A DNA stretch of 64,000 nt from Gammaproteobacteria bacterium 45_16_T64 (GTDB taxonomy: Bacteria > Pseudomonadota > Gammaproteobacteria > Pseudomonadales > Ketobacteraceae). Location: the NCBI GenBank assembly GCA_002162955.1, contig MABD01000024.1, forward strand, positions 124,001 through 188,000, written 5' to 3'. Shown here one piece after another: positions 17,866 through 27,724 of this stretch (the first letter of the stretch is position 1; each line of letters starts with the position of its first letter). The notes beneath the pieces were generated by a model that worked only from the letters and a program-made list of their open reading frames with translations, did not search any database and was not told where the DNA came from. A program made the position numbers and the translations under genes.

Positions 17866-20121
17866 TTGGCCGGGGCAATTGCCCCCCCCCCCCAGAGTTC
17901 TGCTGCCGGCCCAATTATACATAAGCGATCAGGAATCACTTTACTTGCGATGGATGGATTAGGCTATACACGTGAAGATATCGAAGAGGGGTTTGGGAGT
18001 GTTCTAGGTCCCAAGGCGTCTTCGGCATTAGTGCAATCTCGTTTTTGGCTTTTGTCTCTCGTGATTGGCGCGGTACCTCTGGTCGCGCTAATTTTGTTGG
18101 GAGCATTTGTGTTTTGGTTAATCCAGGTTAACCGTTATGCCATAGTCCACATAGGTCATGGCGGTGTTTCTTGGGAAGTTGGTTTGTATTTACTGTGTTC
18201 ATTGCTGAGCGTTGGCCTTTGTTCGGCGCTTATTCAGCGAGTGCTTGTTTCATTAAGAGCCGATAGGCGTCATGTCACTTTACAGCGAGATCAACAGCCT
18301 GAGCTGTATGCTTTTGTGGAAAAAATTTCTCTTCTTGTTGGGGTGCCTGCTCCGGCGGTTATTAAGCTCGATGCTCAAGTTGGCTTGCTATTAAAGTCCA
18401 AAGAGTTGGCTTTTTTTCAGAAGAAAGCAGGCAGAACGGAGCTCATAATTGGTTTGCCCTTGCTCTACAGTCTCAGTGTTAGGCAATTAGCCGGAGTAAT
18501 CACTCACGCCTTTAGCGGATATGATGCTAAAGCTTGCCTCAATGGGTACCCATTTATCGCAGGGGTTAATAGTTGGCTATATCGGATCTCAAGCTGCTCA
18601 CCTAGTAATACTGTCGTTAGCCCCCGTGCTAGTGGGTTTCTTCGGGTTGCAAGGGGGATTCAATGGCCGTTTGAACAGGCGGCTCAGCAATTATTCTTGT
18701 TGTTATATCGCCTTTCCAGTGCCATTAGTTTTGACGTAAGCAGGAAAATGGATATGGCGGCTGATCTTAACAGTGCTCAAATTACGGGGTCTACTGAGTT
18801 TAGAACAACTCAGTTCAAGTTGAGGGCTTTGTTCTACGGTCAGAAAGCGGCGATTAAGGAGTTGGTTGATGGGTATGGAGAAAGTGGTTTATCTGGTAAT
18901 TATGCTGAGCGAATCGTTAAATTAGCGGACTCTCTAAAGCTAGAGTTACGCCCGACGTTAATTCGCGAAATGGAAGAGTTAGTGACACCGATGTCTCGAA
19001 GTCGAGTGGTCGATCTCGGCCGTATCGTTAATGTGGAAAGACAACAGTATGATGCAAGTTGTTTTCTTCTTGGCAATGCGACGCGGTTACTCAATGATCT
19101 GGAAGAGGTAAGCCGTGAGGTCACGATTAAGCATTATTCTTGGATAGGTATTAATGAGCCATTAGCATCCTTACGCCAGGTAAGCGTCAAAGAAGAAAGG
19201 CAGCAGAATGCGGCTAAAAGTATGTCGCAAACGTTTTGTGGCTGGGAGTCGAGCGGCCGGTATATTCGAATCGAAGGCTTTGATGCGTACTGTGAATTTA
19301 GCACGGAATCTAGGGTGCAAGATTTGCAGGACCTAATTGTTAAGATCTCCAGAGTCCAGGATCAAATTGGATTACTCTCGTTGCGAAACATGAGGTTGAG
19401 CAACAAGATAGAGCAGCTCCATGTTGATAAAACGTTGACTGCAGTGAGATTGCACTTGAATGAAGATGGTGAAAGAGCCAATTTGTCCCGACTAAAAGAG
19501 CAAGAACTGTCATGGCTTCGATCTTTGAATGAGGAAGGTGCCCTGGTGGGGGACTTATCCTATTACGAGGCCTTACTTTCGCAGCGGCTATCTATTGCAT
19601 TATCTCTTGCAACTGAGAGTGAGGTATTTGCAAAGTCTATCGGTATTTCCGATATATTTGCTCATGCGGAAAGTTTGACCGATGTTTTTGCCTTCACTCA
19701 CAGAGTGCAAGAGTCAGTTAAGCGCTTGAGCGCTTATGCCCAGATACTGGGGAAGTTGCTGGAATGGCAGTGTCGGGTTGGGGAGCCGTTGGACCTGTAT
19801 ATTGAACGCTATAAGCGATATAGCATAGTTGAGCTTGATCTGATTTCCGAGACGCTTGGGGCAGTAAGTTATCCATTTGCGGGGCATTCAGGGCAGGTTC
19901 AAAAAAACAGCGTTGGTGAGATACCTTCCATTACGGACATTATGGCTGAACAGATTGTGGGATTTGAGCACTACCGGGCCTCAGATAGCGTCTCTCAATT
20001 GTTCAGAGTTGCACATTCTAGCCTCGCTTTTATCGAGAATTTACACTTTCAGCTATTAGCTGAGGTGACGAAAGTTGCATTGGACGTTGAATCTGAGTTC
20101 AATATTCACGGTTCCCGGTAG
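17866..20121 (+). CDS. Large membrane protein related to M48 peptidases, metal site lost
   Basis: A 751-residue protein that I cannot name. Residues ~60-90 and ~104-125 form two membrane segments. The next domain follows the HtpX/M48 layout (LIIGLPLLYSLSVRQLAGVITH), but the zinc motif is HAFSG (214-218) instead of HExxH, and the downstream ligand region reads SRKMDMAADLNSAQITGS with Asp for the usual Glu. It is therefore probably a non-catalytic relative. The C-terminal half is largely helical with coiled-coil stretches. The start is uncertain: TTG 17866 has no good ribosome site, ATG 17950 is in frame, and a 12-base C run (17882-17893) lies between them. It is convergent with a TetR gene. 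Confidence 0.65.
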   Translation: MAGAIAPPPQSSAAGPIIHKRSGITLLAMDGLGYTREDIEEGFGSVLGPKASSALVQSRFWLLSLVIGAVPLVALILLGAFVFWLIQVNRYAIVHIGHGGVSWEVGLYLLCSLLSVGLCSALIQRVLVSLRADRRHVTLQRDQQPELYAFVEKISLLVGVPAPAVIKLDAQVGLLLKSKELAFFQKKAGRTELIIGLPLLYSLSVRQLAGVITHAFSGYDAKACLNGYPFIAGVNSWLYRISSCSPSNTVVSPRASGFLRVARGIQWPFEQAAQQLFLLLYRLSSAISFDVSRKMDMAADLNSAQITGSTEFRTTQFKLRALFYGQKAAIKELVDGYGESGLSGNYAERIVKLADSLKLELRPTLIREMEELVTPMSRSRVVDLGRIVNVERQQYDASCFLLGNATRLLNDLEEVSREVTIKHYSWIGINEPLASLRQVSVKEERQQNAAKSMSQTFCGWESSGRYIRIEGFDAYCEFSTESRVQDLQDLIVKISRVQDQIGLLSLRNMRLSNKIEQLHVDKTLTAVRLHLNEDGERANLSRLKEQELSWLRSLNEEGALVGDLSYYEALLSQRLSIALSLATESEVFAKSIGISDIFAHAESLTDVFAFTHRVQESVKRLSAYAQILGKLLEWQCRVGEPLDLYIERYKRYSIVELDLISETLGAVSYPFAGHSGQVQKNSVGEIPSITDIMAEQIVGFEHYRASDSVSQLFRVAHSSLAFIENLHFQLLAEVTKVALDVESEFNIHGSR
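17882..17893. repeat. Homopolymeric C12 tract at the 5' end of the M48-like gene
   Basis: Twelve consecutive C residues, preceded by G (17881) and followed by AGAG. In the listed frame they encode part of APPPQ. Tracts of this length are prone to slipped-strand changes and to sequencing error; see findings. Confidence 0.9.
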
Positions 20122-20127
20122 GTGGGA

Positions 20128-20754
20128 TTAGGACAAATAGTTGGTAGCAACCTCTTCTAGAGCTTCTTTATGTTCGTCCTGAAGGTAGGGAGCAATCAGG
20201 GTCATGACCTGATATACGCCTCGCCCCAAATCCTCTCCAGGGAGCTCCTTGCCTATATGTCGAAGTTGTAGGTAATTTAGCCAGTAAGAGCATGAAATCA
20301 CCATATTTGTTGCAATAGAGTCAATATCATGAGGGCGCAATGTCAGAATGTCTGATTCGTTCATGCTGGTTAGGATGTTTTTACATGCTTGGGATTTCTT
20401 ATCAATTATCCTGTTAAAACGTTTTTGAAGTTTCTCGTTTCTTTCTAATATGCTGACCAAATCCCTGTAAAAAAAACGGTATTCCCATATTTTTTCGAAG
20501 ATGATATGGATGTACATCCAGTAATCCAACATATCGAGGTCGATGGTTTGCTGCGTATCCAGGACGTCGGAGATGCTTGCTTCAAACAACAGAAAAAGTT
20601 CAAATATGATCTCGTCCTTGTTCCTGAAATGGTAGTACAGGTTACCTGGGCTAATATCCATTTCATTGGCAATGTCAATGGTAGTGACATTGGGCTCACC
20701 ACAGAGATTGAAGAGCTCTAGCGTAGTAAATAAGATGCGATCGCGTGTTTTCAT
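20128..20754 (-). CDS. TetR/AcrR family transcriptional regulator
   Basis: A 208-residue regulator. Residues 1-50 form the DNA-binding helix-turn-helix (RDRILFTTLELFNLCGEPNVTTIDIANEMDISPGNLYYHFRNKDEII), and the rest is a helical ligand-binding domain rich in aromatic residues (YWMYIHIIFEKIWEYRFFYRDL). The effector is unknown. A small inverted repeat, GTTAG-CAA-CTAAC, lies 12 bases upstream of its start and could be an autoregulatory operator. The gene ends 6 bases after the convergent M48-like gene. Confidence 0.88.
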   Translation of the reverse strand: MKTRDRILFTTLELFNLCGEPNVTTIDIANEMDISPGNLYYHFRNKDEIIFELFLLFEASISDVLDTQQTIDLDMLDYWMYIHIIFEKIWEYRFFYRDLVSILERNEKLQKRFNRIIDKKSQACKNILTSMNESDILTLRPHDIDSIATNMVISCSYWLNYLQLRHIGKELPGEDLGRGVYQVMTLIAPYLQDEHKEALEEVATNYLS

Positions 20755-21105
20755 GTTCTTTGTTTGGTTAGCAACTAACGTTATTGAGCTTGAATTGGAC
20801 TATTGTTCCGTCGGCGTGCTCGGTAAGGATACGTGAGCCAAATATTAAAGTCATTAGACAAAAAACGCCCATATTCTCTATCTTACTGAAAATATTGAGT
20901 ATTCCACCAGTAAGAGTAGACGTGAAATAGTATCAGCATATAGATATTTGTGGGATGTGAGTGTGAAAAATCACTAAAAGCAGAACAATTTGCACTATTA
21001 TTTGATCTCTTTGCTGTAACTGAAGATAATAACGCCGCAAGAGGTAGGGGGCTCAATGCGTTTTCGCATGGGCATAGGCAAGTTATTTTATATAGGTAAT
21101 TTCTG
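20755..21105. other. 351-base divergent intergenic region (tetR / gap)
   Basis: No gene is supported here. The region holds the possible TetR operator (20767-20779) and a second inverted repeat, CTTACTG (20882-20888) / CAGTAAG (20908-20914), enclosing an AT-rich centre. It ends with the ribosome site of gap (TAGGT, about 10 bases before its GTG start). No clear terminator or RNA gene was recognised. Confidence 0.5.
20767..20779. promoter_or_regulatory. Possible TetR operator
   Basis: A perfect 5-base inverted repeat, GTTAG / CTAAC, around CAA, 12-24 bases upstream of the TetR start. Position is the main argument; short palindromes occur by chance. Confidence 0.3.
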
Positions 21106-22551
21106 GTGTCTGATAAACAGAAAGAACATTTACAAACATGGGCGAATCACGAAGCAATAGCGGAAGCGATGATCCCTCTAGTTGGTGGTTTATACAGAGA
21201 TAACGAAGTCGTTACATCTGTATATGGGCGTGCCGTGATCAATCGTTCCGTTATTGATATTCTTAAGGCGCATCGCTTTGGGCGTCAGTTAGGCGGAGAG
21301 CAGCTTTCTGTTGAAAGGACATATCCTATTATTGAAGCTATTTCAAAAATGGATATACAACCTGCAGGCATTGATATCGGTAAGATGGCAGATAAGTACC
21401 AGCAAGAGGGCGAAGGCCGGGATCTTGAAGGTTTCTTGAGAAGTGAATTGGCCGAAGTGCTAGACCCTTCCAATGCCACTAAAGACAAGCCTCAGGATAT
21501 TGTTCTGTATGGATTTGGTCGTATTGGGCGTTTATTGGCTCGAATCCTTATCGAAAAAATAGGCGGTGGGAATCACCTTCGACTGCGAGCAATCGTGGTG
21601 CGTAAAGGTGGGGCGAGCAATGATTTAGAGAAGCGTGCTAGTTTATTGCGCCGTGATTCTGTGCATGGGCCTTTTGATGGCACGATTGTCGTGGATGAAG
21701 AGAATTGCGCCTTGATCGCAAATGGCACGTTCATTAACGTTATCTACTCTAACTCGCCAGATAGTATTGATTACACTGAATATGGTATCAATGACGCAAT
21801 TATCGTTGATAACACAGGTATTTGGCGTGATGAAGATGGCTTGGGTCAGCATTTGAAATGCCCTGGTGCATCTCGAGTATTGCTAACCGCTCCGGGTAAG
21901 GGTGACATTAAGAACGTAGTGCATGGTGTTAATGACGCATTGATCAGCGATGATGATTTAATTCTGTCGGCTGCCAGCTGTACAACAAATGCTATTGTGC
22001 CTGCGCTGAAAGCAGTCAATGATGAATTTGGTGTTCTGAATGGTCACGTCGAAACTGTGCATTCTTACACTAACGATCAAAATTTGATCGATAATTACCA
22101 TAAAGGAAGTCGTCGTGGGCGAAGTGCGGCGCTGAATATGGTACTAACCGAAACCGGTGCAGCGAAAGCAGTGGGTAAAGCTCTACCAGAGCTTGACGGA
22201 AAATTGACCGGCAATGCGATTCGTGTTCCTACACCTAACGTGTCCATGGCAATCCTTAATCTAAATCTAGGTCGTGAAACTACCGTAGACGAGTTGAATG
22301 AGTTCTTACGTGAGACCTCTTTGAATTCCCCGTTGCGTAAGCAAATTGATTACGTGATGTCACCTGAGGTGGTTTCTACGGATTTTGTTGGTTCTCGTTA
22401 TGCCGGTGTTGTTGATGGTCTGGCGACTATTGCAGAAGGTAGTCGTTGTGTACTTTATGTTTGGTACGATAATGAATACGGCTATAGCTGTCAGGTTATT
22501 CGTATGTTGCAAAAGTTAGGTGGCGTATATCGACCTGGTTTTCCGAAGTAG
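21106..22551 (+). CDS. gap: Glyceraldehyde-3-phosphate dehydrogenase, long class
   Basis: Oxidises glyceraldehyde-3-phosphate with NAD(P), or runs the reaction in reverse for gluconeogenesis. At 481 residues it belongs to the long gammaproteobacterial class with about 125 extra N-terminal residues before the Rossmann fold (DIVLYGFGRIGRLLARIL). The catalytic Cys is in LSAASCTTNAIVPALK, followed by HSYTNDQNLIDNYHKG and WYDNEYGYSCQV. The start is GTG. The long class next to nqr also occurs in Pseudomonas, where it is regarded as a second, possibly anabolic GAPDH; that role is inferred here. A strong terminator follows. Confidence 0.95.
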   Translation: MSDKQKEHLQTWANHEAIAEAMIPLVGGLYRDNEVVTSVYGRAVINRSVIDILKAHRFGRQLGGEQLSVERTYPIIEAISKMDIQPAGIDIGKMADKYQQEGEGRDLEGFLRSELAEVLDPSNATKDKPQDIVLYGFGRIGRLLARILIEKIGGGNHLRLRAIVVRKGGASNDLEKRASLLRRDSVHGPFDGTIVVDEENCALIANGTFINVIYSNSPDSIDYTEYGINDAIIVDNTGIWRDEDGLGQHLKCPGASRVLLTAPGKGDIKNVVHGVNDALISDDDLILSAASCTTNAIVPALKAVNDEFGVLNGHVETVHSYTNDQNLIDNYHKGSRRGRSAALNMVLTETGAAKAVGKALPELDGKLTGNAIRVPTPNVSMAILNLNLGRETTVDELNEFLRETSLNSPLRKQIDYVMSPEVVSTDFVGSRYAGVVDGLATIAEGSRCVLYVWYDNEYGYSCQVIRMLQKLGGVYRPGFPK

Positions 22552-22616
22552 AGAGTAACTTGTCACCTTGCTTTAGTAATTTTGTGAGGTTAGAGCAGGT
22601 TAGAAGCTGCTCTCAA

Positions 22617-22648
22617 AAAAAAGGAGGGCCCTAGGGCCCTCCTTTTTT
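22617..22648 (+). terminator. Terminator after gap (perfect palindrome)
   Basis: A loop-free perfect palindrome with 16-base arms. Its core GGAGGGCCCT pairs with AGGGCCCTCC and is flanked by A6 and T6 (A8 before the left arm), so it can act on both strands. It lies 65 bases after the gap stop codon. Confidence 0.9.
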
Positions 22649-22700
22649 CGTAAAGAGCGAAAATCTTATGATTCTGTCGCGAATTAAGTTGGTTCGTTAC

Positions 22701-22729
22701 TGGCCAAATTGTGTAAACCGCATTATAAT
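22701..22729 (+). promoter_or_regulatory. Candidate promoter of the nqr operon
   Basis: TGGCCA (22701-22706) and a consensus TATAAT (22724-22729) are spaced by 17 bases. A start near 22736 would give a leader of about 300 nt before nqrA. Confidence 0.5.
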
Positions 22730-23037
22730 CCAGCCCAAAATTAGGGGTTGAGGATTGGGTGTTTAAAAGGCCCAGTTGTTCGTAAATTCACCTGCTGCCT
22801 TAGAGAGAGGTTGTCTATTCCGTTGTTGTAAATCTGTTGATCCGAATAAACTGAAGGTGTGGGAAGAGGATTCTCTGTGCGCTTTTTGTCGTTTTGATGT
22901 ATGCAGTTTGTGATTTCTGATAGGACAGTCACATCTATCCGTACACCTTTGATTTTTCCGTCTAGACTGTGAATGGATCATTCCGTTTTGATGATTCATT
23001 TGGGCATCCACCCAGCCTCAGCTAATTGGTAGGGAAA

Positions 23038-24375
23038 ATGATAAAGATCAAAAAAGGTCTTAATCTCCCCATTACAGGTACTCCAAATCAGACCATAGAA
23101 AAAGGTTCTGATGTTAGGCAAGTAGCGGTATTGGGTCGAGATTATGTGGGCATGAAACCCACAATGAAAGTTCAAGTTGGTGACCGCGTTAAACTTGGAC
23201 AAATACTGTTTTCAGATAAGAGAAATGAAGGGGTGAACTTTACTTCCCCTGCTTCAGGCACCGTTTTCGCTATTAATCGTGGCCAGAAACGTGTTCTTCA
23301 GTCAGTCGTCATTGATATTGAGGGTGATGAAGAGGAAGCTTTCTCCGCATATGCTCCTACTGATCTAAGCAATTTGGGCTCTGAAAAGGTCCAAGAAAAT
23401 TTGCTTAATTCTGGTCTGTGGACTGCATTCAAGACTCGCCCTTTTGGTAAGGTGCCTGCTCCAGGTAGTGAGCCTAGAGCGATCTTTGTTAATGCGATGG
23501 ATACCAACCCATTGGCGGCTAACCCCGAAGTGATCATCGCTGATGAAGCTGAAGCTTTTCAGCAAGGGCTGGATGTCCTAGGGAACTTGACCCCTGGCGC
23601 TGTTTATCTTTGCAAGGCTGTCGGGGCCAGCATTGGTGGGAATGGTACAGCCAAAATTGAGGAGTTTTCTGGTCCACATCCAGCAGGTTTGGCGGGAACT
23701 CATATCCACTTCCTTGACCCTGTTAGTGCGACAAAGACAGTCTGGTCTATTAATTATCAAGATGTGATTGCCGTAGGTAAGTTGTTTACTACTGGGAAAC
23801 TGTCGATGGACAGAGTGATTTCCTTGGGTGGTCCGCAAGTTGAAAGCCCTCGCCTAATCAAAACCAGAGTCGGTGCTTCCATCGTTGAGTTGACCAGTGG
23901 CCAGCTTAGAGAAGGTGAGAATCGAATAATTTCTGGATCTGTACTGTCCGGTGACGTTGCAGATGGACCTCTGGCTTTTCTAGGGAGATACCATTTGCAA
24001 GTGAGCGTTATTTCCGAAGGTCGGGAGCGGAAGATTCTAGAATACTTGGTTCCTGGAACCAACAAGCATTCAGTAATGAATATCTTCTTATCAAAGTTAA
24101 ATCCCAGCAAATTGTTTTCATTTACTTCGACAACCAATGGTAGTGAGAGAGCCATGGTTCCGGTAGGAGCATATGAAGAGGTCGTACCGCTGGACGTGTT
24201 GCCAACACACCTTCTTAGATCTTTAATTGTAGGAGATACGGTTGGTGCACAAGAGCTTGGCTGTTTAGAGTTGGATGAAGAAGATGTTGCTCTGTGTAGT
24301 TATGTTTGCCCTGGCAAATATGAATACGGTCCAATTCTTCGTGATAACTTGATGCGAATCGAGAGAGAGGGTTAA
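23038..24375 (+). CDS. nqrA: Na+-translocating NADH:quinone reductase subunit A
   Basis: Peripheral cytoplasmic subunit of the Nqr sodium pump, involved in quinone interaction. ATG 23038, preceded by AGGGAAA, gives [16 protein letters not shown], the standard N-terminus, and 445 residues; the frame is open 4 codons further upstream (TTG 23026), but that adds nothing typical. Family features include [21 protein letters not shown] and the Cys-containing C-terminal [18 protein letters not shown]. It is the first gene of nqrABCDEF-apbE-nqrM, with 3 bases to nqrB. Confidence 0.96.
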   Translation: MIKIKKGLNLPITGTPNQTIEKGSDVRQVAVLGRDYVGMKPTMKVQVGDRVKLGQILFSDKRNEGVNFTSPASGTVFAINRGQKRVLQSVVIDIEGDEEEAFSAYAPTDLSNLGSEKVQENLLNSGLWTAFKTRPFGKVPAPGSEPRAIFVNAMDTNPLAANPEVIIADEAEAFQQGLDVLGNLTPGAVYLCKAVGASIGGNGTAKIEEFSGPHPAGLAGTHIHFLDPVSATKTVWSINYQDVIAVGKLFTTGKLSMDRVISLGGPQVESPRLIKTRVGASIVELTSGQLREGENRIISGSVLSGDVADGPLAFLGRYHLQVSVISEGRERKILEYLVPGTNKHSVMNIFLSKLNPSKLFSFTSTTNGSERAMVPVGAYEEVVPLDVLPTHLLRSLIVGDTVGAQELGCLELDEEDVALCSYVCPGKYEYGPILRDNLMRIEREG

Positions 24376-24378
24376 AGA

Positions 24379-25614
24379 ATGGGATTGCGAGCATTCTTAG
24401 ATAAAATCGAACCGAATTTTGAAAAGGGCGGTAAATATGAAAAGTGGTATGCGCTGTTTGAAGCCGTAGATACTTTCATTTATAGCCCTAGTTCGGTGAC
24501 TCATGCCGGGTCACATGTTCGTGACGGCATTGATTTGAAGCGAATTATGATTTTGGTGTGGATGTGTACATTCCCTGCCATGTTTTTCGGTATGTACAAT
24601 GTTGGTCATCAGGCGCTAATCCATCTTGGGTCTCTTGGTGAGTCGGCTACCGCTGAATTATTGAGTGCTGATTGGCACTACCTATTTATTAGCGTGTTGA
24701 CGAGCTATAGTGCTGACAGTCTTTGGGATTGTTTTGTCTATGGTGCCGTGTACTTTGTCCCAATCTATTTAGTCACTTTTGTGGTTGGTGGGTTTTGGGA
24801 AGTGCTATTTGCGATGAAGCGAGGCCATGAGGTGAATGAAGGCTTCTTTGTGACTTCCGTGCTGTTTGCCCTTATCTGCCCTCCGACAATTCCTTTGTGG
24901 CAGGTTGCTATCGGTATTTCTTTTGGTGTTGTTATCGGGAAAGAAGTGTTTGGTGGAACTGGAAAGAACTTCTTGAACCCTGCACTTGCAGGCCGAGCGT
25001 TCTTATTCTTTGCATATCCAGCGCAGATGTCAGGTGATACGGTTTGGACCGCAGTTGATGGCTTTAGTGGTGCAACAGCACTGAGTGTTGCCGCGTCTGA
25101 TGGGCTGGCTGGTTTAGCAACTTTACCTACAGCGTCTGGAGCAGCGTTTACTTGGTTTGATGCGTTTTTAGGTAACATGCAGGGGTCCATAGGTGAGGTG
25201 TCAACGCTGGCAATTCTGATCGGTGGTGGTTTCTTGATGTTTACGAAGATTGCTTCCTGGCGAATTATCGCAGGCGTGACCATTGGAACCGCTCTTGTTG
25301 GGATATTGTTTAATAGTATAGAAAGTACCAATCCCATGTTTGCAGTTCCATTTTACTGGCACTATGTGCTCGGTGGTTGGGCCTTCGGTGCATTCTTTAT
25401 GGCTACGGATCCTGTGTCGGCTTCAATGACAAATGCTGGGAAATGGGTCTTTGGAATGTTGATTGGTGGAATGGTAATGATGATTCGACTTGTGAATCCT
25501 GCTTTCCCAGAAGGTATGATGTTGGCGATCTTATTCGGCAACCTCTTTGCGCCGTTAATCGATCATTTTGTTATTCAAGCCAACATCAAGCGAAGGAGTG
25601 CACGTAATGTCTAA
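24379..25614 (+). CDS. nqrB: Na+-translocating NADH:quinone reductase subunit B
   Basis: Integral membrane subunit (411 residues) carrying covalently bound FMN and riboflavin. The FMN-attachment motif SGAT is in [14 protein letters not shown]; the threonine is modified by ApbE, encoded downstream. Multiple membrane helices are visible ([40 protein letters not shown]), and [16 protein letters not shown] lies near the end. The gene overlaps nqrC by 8 bases. Confidence 0.96.
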   Translation: MGLRAFLDKIEPNFEKGGKYEKWYALFEAVDTFIYSPSSVTHAGSHVRDGIDLKRIMILVWMCTFPAMFFGMYNVGHQALIHLGSLGESATAELLSADWHYLFISVLTSYSADSLWDCFVYGAVYFVPIYLVTFVVGGFWEVLFAMKRGHEVNEGFFVTSVLFALICPPTIPLWQVAIGISFGVVIGKEVFGGTGKNFLNPALAGRAFLFFAYPAQMSGDTVWTAVDGFSGATALSVAASDGLAGLATLPTASGAAFTWFDAFLGNMQGSIGEVSTLAILIGGGFLMFTKIASWRIIAGVTIGTALVGILFNSIESTNPMFAVPFYWHYVLGGWAFGAFFMATDPVSASMTNAGKWVFGMLIGGMVMMIRLVNPAFPEGMMLAILFGNLFAPLIDHFVIQANIKRRSARNV

Positions 25615-26416
25615 TGATAGCACTGGGAAAACGCTAACGGTTGCGTTCGTACTTTGTATAATTTGTTCTATTGTGGTTTCTACTGCAGCGGTTGTACTTA
25701 AACCTCTTCAGCTAGAAAACAAACTATTGGATAAGAAACAAAACATACTCGCAGCCGCAGGTTTGTTGAAGGTTGGGGAGTCTGTTGATGAGTCGTTTAA
25801 GAACATAGACGTGAAAATTGTCGAGCGTTCTTCTGGCAATTACCTAGCTTCTACTCCTGCCCTTGAGGGTTGGGAAAAAGCTATTCTTGCGAACCCTGAA
25901 GCTTATGATCAGCGTAAAGCTGCCAAAACTATAGGTCAGTTCGCACCGGTAGGCGCTGGCAAGGATATTGCCAGTATCCGAAAGCAGGCGAAATATGCCA
26001 CAGTTTATCATGCTCGTAATGACGCCGGAGAAGTGGAAGCTATCATCTTGCCTGTTCATGGTTACGGTCTTTGGTCGACTCTATACGGCTTCATTGCTTT
26101 AGAGACCGATTTAAGCACTGTGGTTGGGATGGGCTTTTATGAGCACGCCGAAACTCCGGGGTTAGGTGGGGAAGTTGATAACCCTAAGTGGAAGGGCCTA
26201 TGGCCAAGTAAGCAAGTTTTTGATGCTGATGGTGTGTTGAAAATAGAAGTGATCAAAGGTTCAGTTACCTCTGCTACTCCTGATTCGCAACACAAAATTG
26301 ATGGTTTGGCAGGTGCAACTCTGACCAGTCGAGGCGTAAGTAATCTTGTGAACTTTTGGTTAGGTAAAGATGGTTTCGGCCCTTATCTAGCAAAATTAAA
26401 AGCAGAAGGGGTGTAG
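25607..26416 (+). CDS. nqrC: Na+-translocating NADH:quinone reductase subunit C
   Basis: Subunit with one N-terminal membrane anchor ([22 protein letters not shown]) and a periplasmic domain with covalent FMN on the Thr of [12 protein letters not shown], again an ApbE target. ATG 25607 with GAAGGAG upstream is chosen; it overlaps the nqrB stop by 8 bases, implying coupled translation. The length of 269 residues is normal. [15 protein letters not shown] and [14 protein letters not shown] are family signatures. Confidence 0.95.
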   Translation: MSNDSTGKTLTVAFVLCIICSIVVSTAAVVLKPLQLENKLLDKKQNILAAAGLLKVGESVDESFKNIDVKIVERSSGNYLASTPALEGWEKAILANPEAYDQRKAAKTIGQFAPVGAGKDIASIRKQAKYATVYHARNDAGEVEAIILPVHGYGLWSTLYGFIALETDLSTVVGMGFYEHAETPGLGGEVDNPKWKGLWPSKQVFDADGVLKIEVIKGSVTSATPDSQHKIDGLAGATLTSRGVSNLVNFWLGKDGFGPYLAKLKAEGV

Positions 26417-26417
26417 T

Positions 26418-27077
26418 ATGTCGGAAACTAAGAAAGTTCTATTTGGACCCGTCGTAGATACCAATCCGATTGCATTACAAATACTTGGTATTTGTTCAGC
26501 GCTTGCTGTGACGAGCAATCTCAATACAACACTTACTATGTGTATTGCGTTGACCCTTGTAACGGCATTTTCCAGCTTTTTCATTAGTGTTATCCGTAAT
26601 CAGATACCCAGCAGTATTCGTATCATTGTGCAAATGGCGATTATTGCTTCTTTGGTTATTGTGGTTGATCAGTTTCTTAAAGCTTACGCCTACTCAGTGA
26701 GTAAGAGCTTGTCAGTGTTTGTTGGCTTGATCATTACCAATTGTATTGTTATGGGGCGTGCCGAAGCATACGCAATGAAAAACCCACCGATCCCAAGTTT
26801 TATGGATGGTATTGGGAATGGTTTGGGTTATAGCGCAATACTGATTATTCTCGGAGTGATTCGTGAGTTGTTGGGTTCAGGCAAGTTATTTGGCATGGAG
26901 GTGCTACCTGTTGTTAACGATGGCGGTTGGTATATTCCCAACGGCATGCTGTTGTTGCCGCCAAGTGCCTTCTTCTTGATTGGTTTAATCATTTGGGCGC
27001 TGCGTTCTTGGAAACCTGAACAGGTTGAAGCTGCGGAGTTCAAGATCTCACCAAACACCCAAGTGTCTAGTCACTAA
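26418..27077 (+). CDS. nqrD: Na+-translocating NADH:quinone reductase subunit D
   Basis: Integral membrane subunit (219 residues, about six helices) homologous to Rnf[25 protein letters not shown] opens the protein, and the membrane motif [19 protein letters not shown] contains the conserved Cys that, with NqrE, ligates the intramembrane [2Fe-2S] centre. It begins one base after the nqrC stop. Confidence 0.95.
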   Translation: MSETKKVLFGPVVDTNPIALQILGICSALAVTSNLNTTLTMCIALTLVTAFSSFFISVIRNQIPSSIRIIVQMAIIASLVIVVDQFLKAYAYSVSKSLSVFVGLIITNCIVMGRAEAYAMKNPPIPSFMDGIGNGLGYSAILIILGVIRELLGSGKLFGMEVLPVVNDGGWYIPNGMLLLPPSAFFLIGLIIWALRSWKPEQVEAAEFKISPNTQVSSH

Positions 27078-27094
27078 GCGAGGAGAAAAATCTA

Positions 27095-27703
27095 ATGGAA
27101 CATTATATAAGTCTCTTTGTGAAAGCTGTGTTTGTTGAAAACATGGCGTTGGCATTTTTTCTTGGGATGTGTACTTTTATCGCAGTTTCCAAAAAAATCC
27201 AAACAGCTATTGGTTTGGGGATCGCGGTAATTGTTGTTCAGTTATTAACGGTACCGATTAATAACCTGATCTTTCAATATTTATTGAAAGATGGAGCCTT
27301 GGCTTGGGCTGGTTTGCCGGATGTCGATTTATCCTTCCTCGGCCTGCTTTGCTATATCGGTGTAATTGCCGCTGTGGTTCAGGTACTTGAAATGACCTTG
27401 GATAAATACATGCCTGCGCTGTATAACGCGCTTGGAGTGTTCTTGCCTTTGATTACCGTAAACTGTGCAATTATGGGTGCTTCCTTGTTCATGGTTGAAC
27501 GTGACTATGACTTTGGTGAAAGTGTCGTATACGGAGTGGGTGCTGGGTTAGGGTGGGCGCTTGCAATTGCCGTATTGGCTGGGATTCGAGAAAAAATGAA
27601 ATACAGCGATGTGCCAGACGGATTGAAGGGGCTAGGTATTACCTTTATTACGGTTGGACTAATGTCTTTGGGCTTTATGTCATTTTCTGGCGTACAACTT
27701 TAA
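27095..27703 (+). CDS. nqrE: Na+-translocating NADH:quinone reductase subunit E
   Basis: Integral membrane subunit (202 residues) homologous to Rnf[22 protein letters not shown] and [16 protein letters not shown] carry the two conserved cysteines that share the iron centre with NqrD. AGGAG precedes the ATG. It is 17 bases after nqrD and 21 bases before nqrF. Confidence 0.95.
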   Translation: MEHYISLFVKAVFVENMALAFFLGMCTFIAVSKKIQTAIGLGIAVIVVQLLTVPINNLIFQYLLKDGALAWAGLPDVDLSFLGLLCYIGVIAAVVQVLEMTLDKYMPALYNALGVFLPLITVNCAIMGASLFMVERDYDFGESVVYGVGAGLGWALAIAVLAGIREKMKYSDVPDGLKGLGITFITVGLMSLGFMSFSGVQL

Positions 27704-27724
27704 ATAGGCGGAGGAGTTAGCGTA

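Larger units (their letters stand above)
22552..23037. other. 486-base gap-nqrA intergenic region
   Basis: After the gap terminator there is a candidate nqr promoter (22701-22729) and then about 300 bases without any supported gene before nqrA. This stretch contains GAATG-GAT-CATTC (around 22971-22983) and ends with the nqrA ribosome site AGGGAAA. Short open frames on the minus strand look random in composition and have no ribosome sites. Confidence 0.6.

Noticed and set aside
22741-23011. Two short minus-strand frames in the gap-nqrA interval
   Set aside because: No ribosome sites, random-looking composition, and they lie in what appears to be the nqr leader.
24765-25337. 190-codon minus-strand frame
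   Set aside because: Antisense to nqrB; Pro/Ala/Thr-rich composition typical of a shadow frame.
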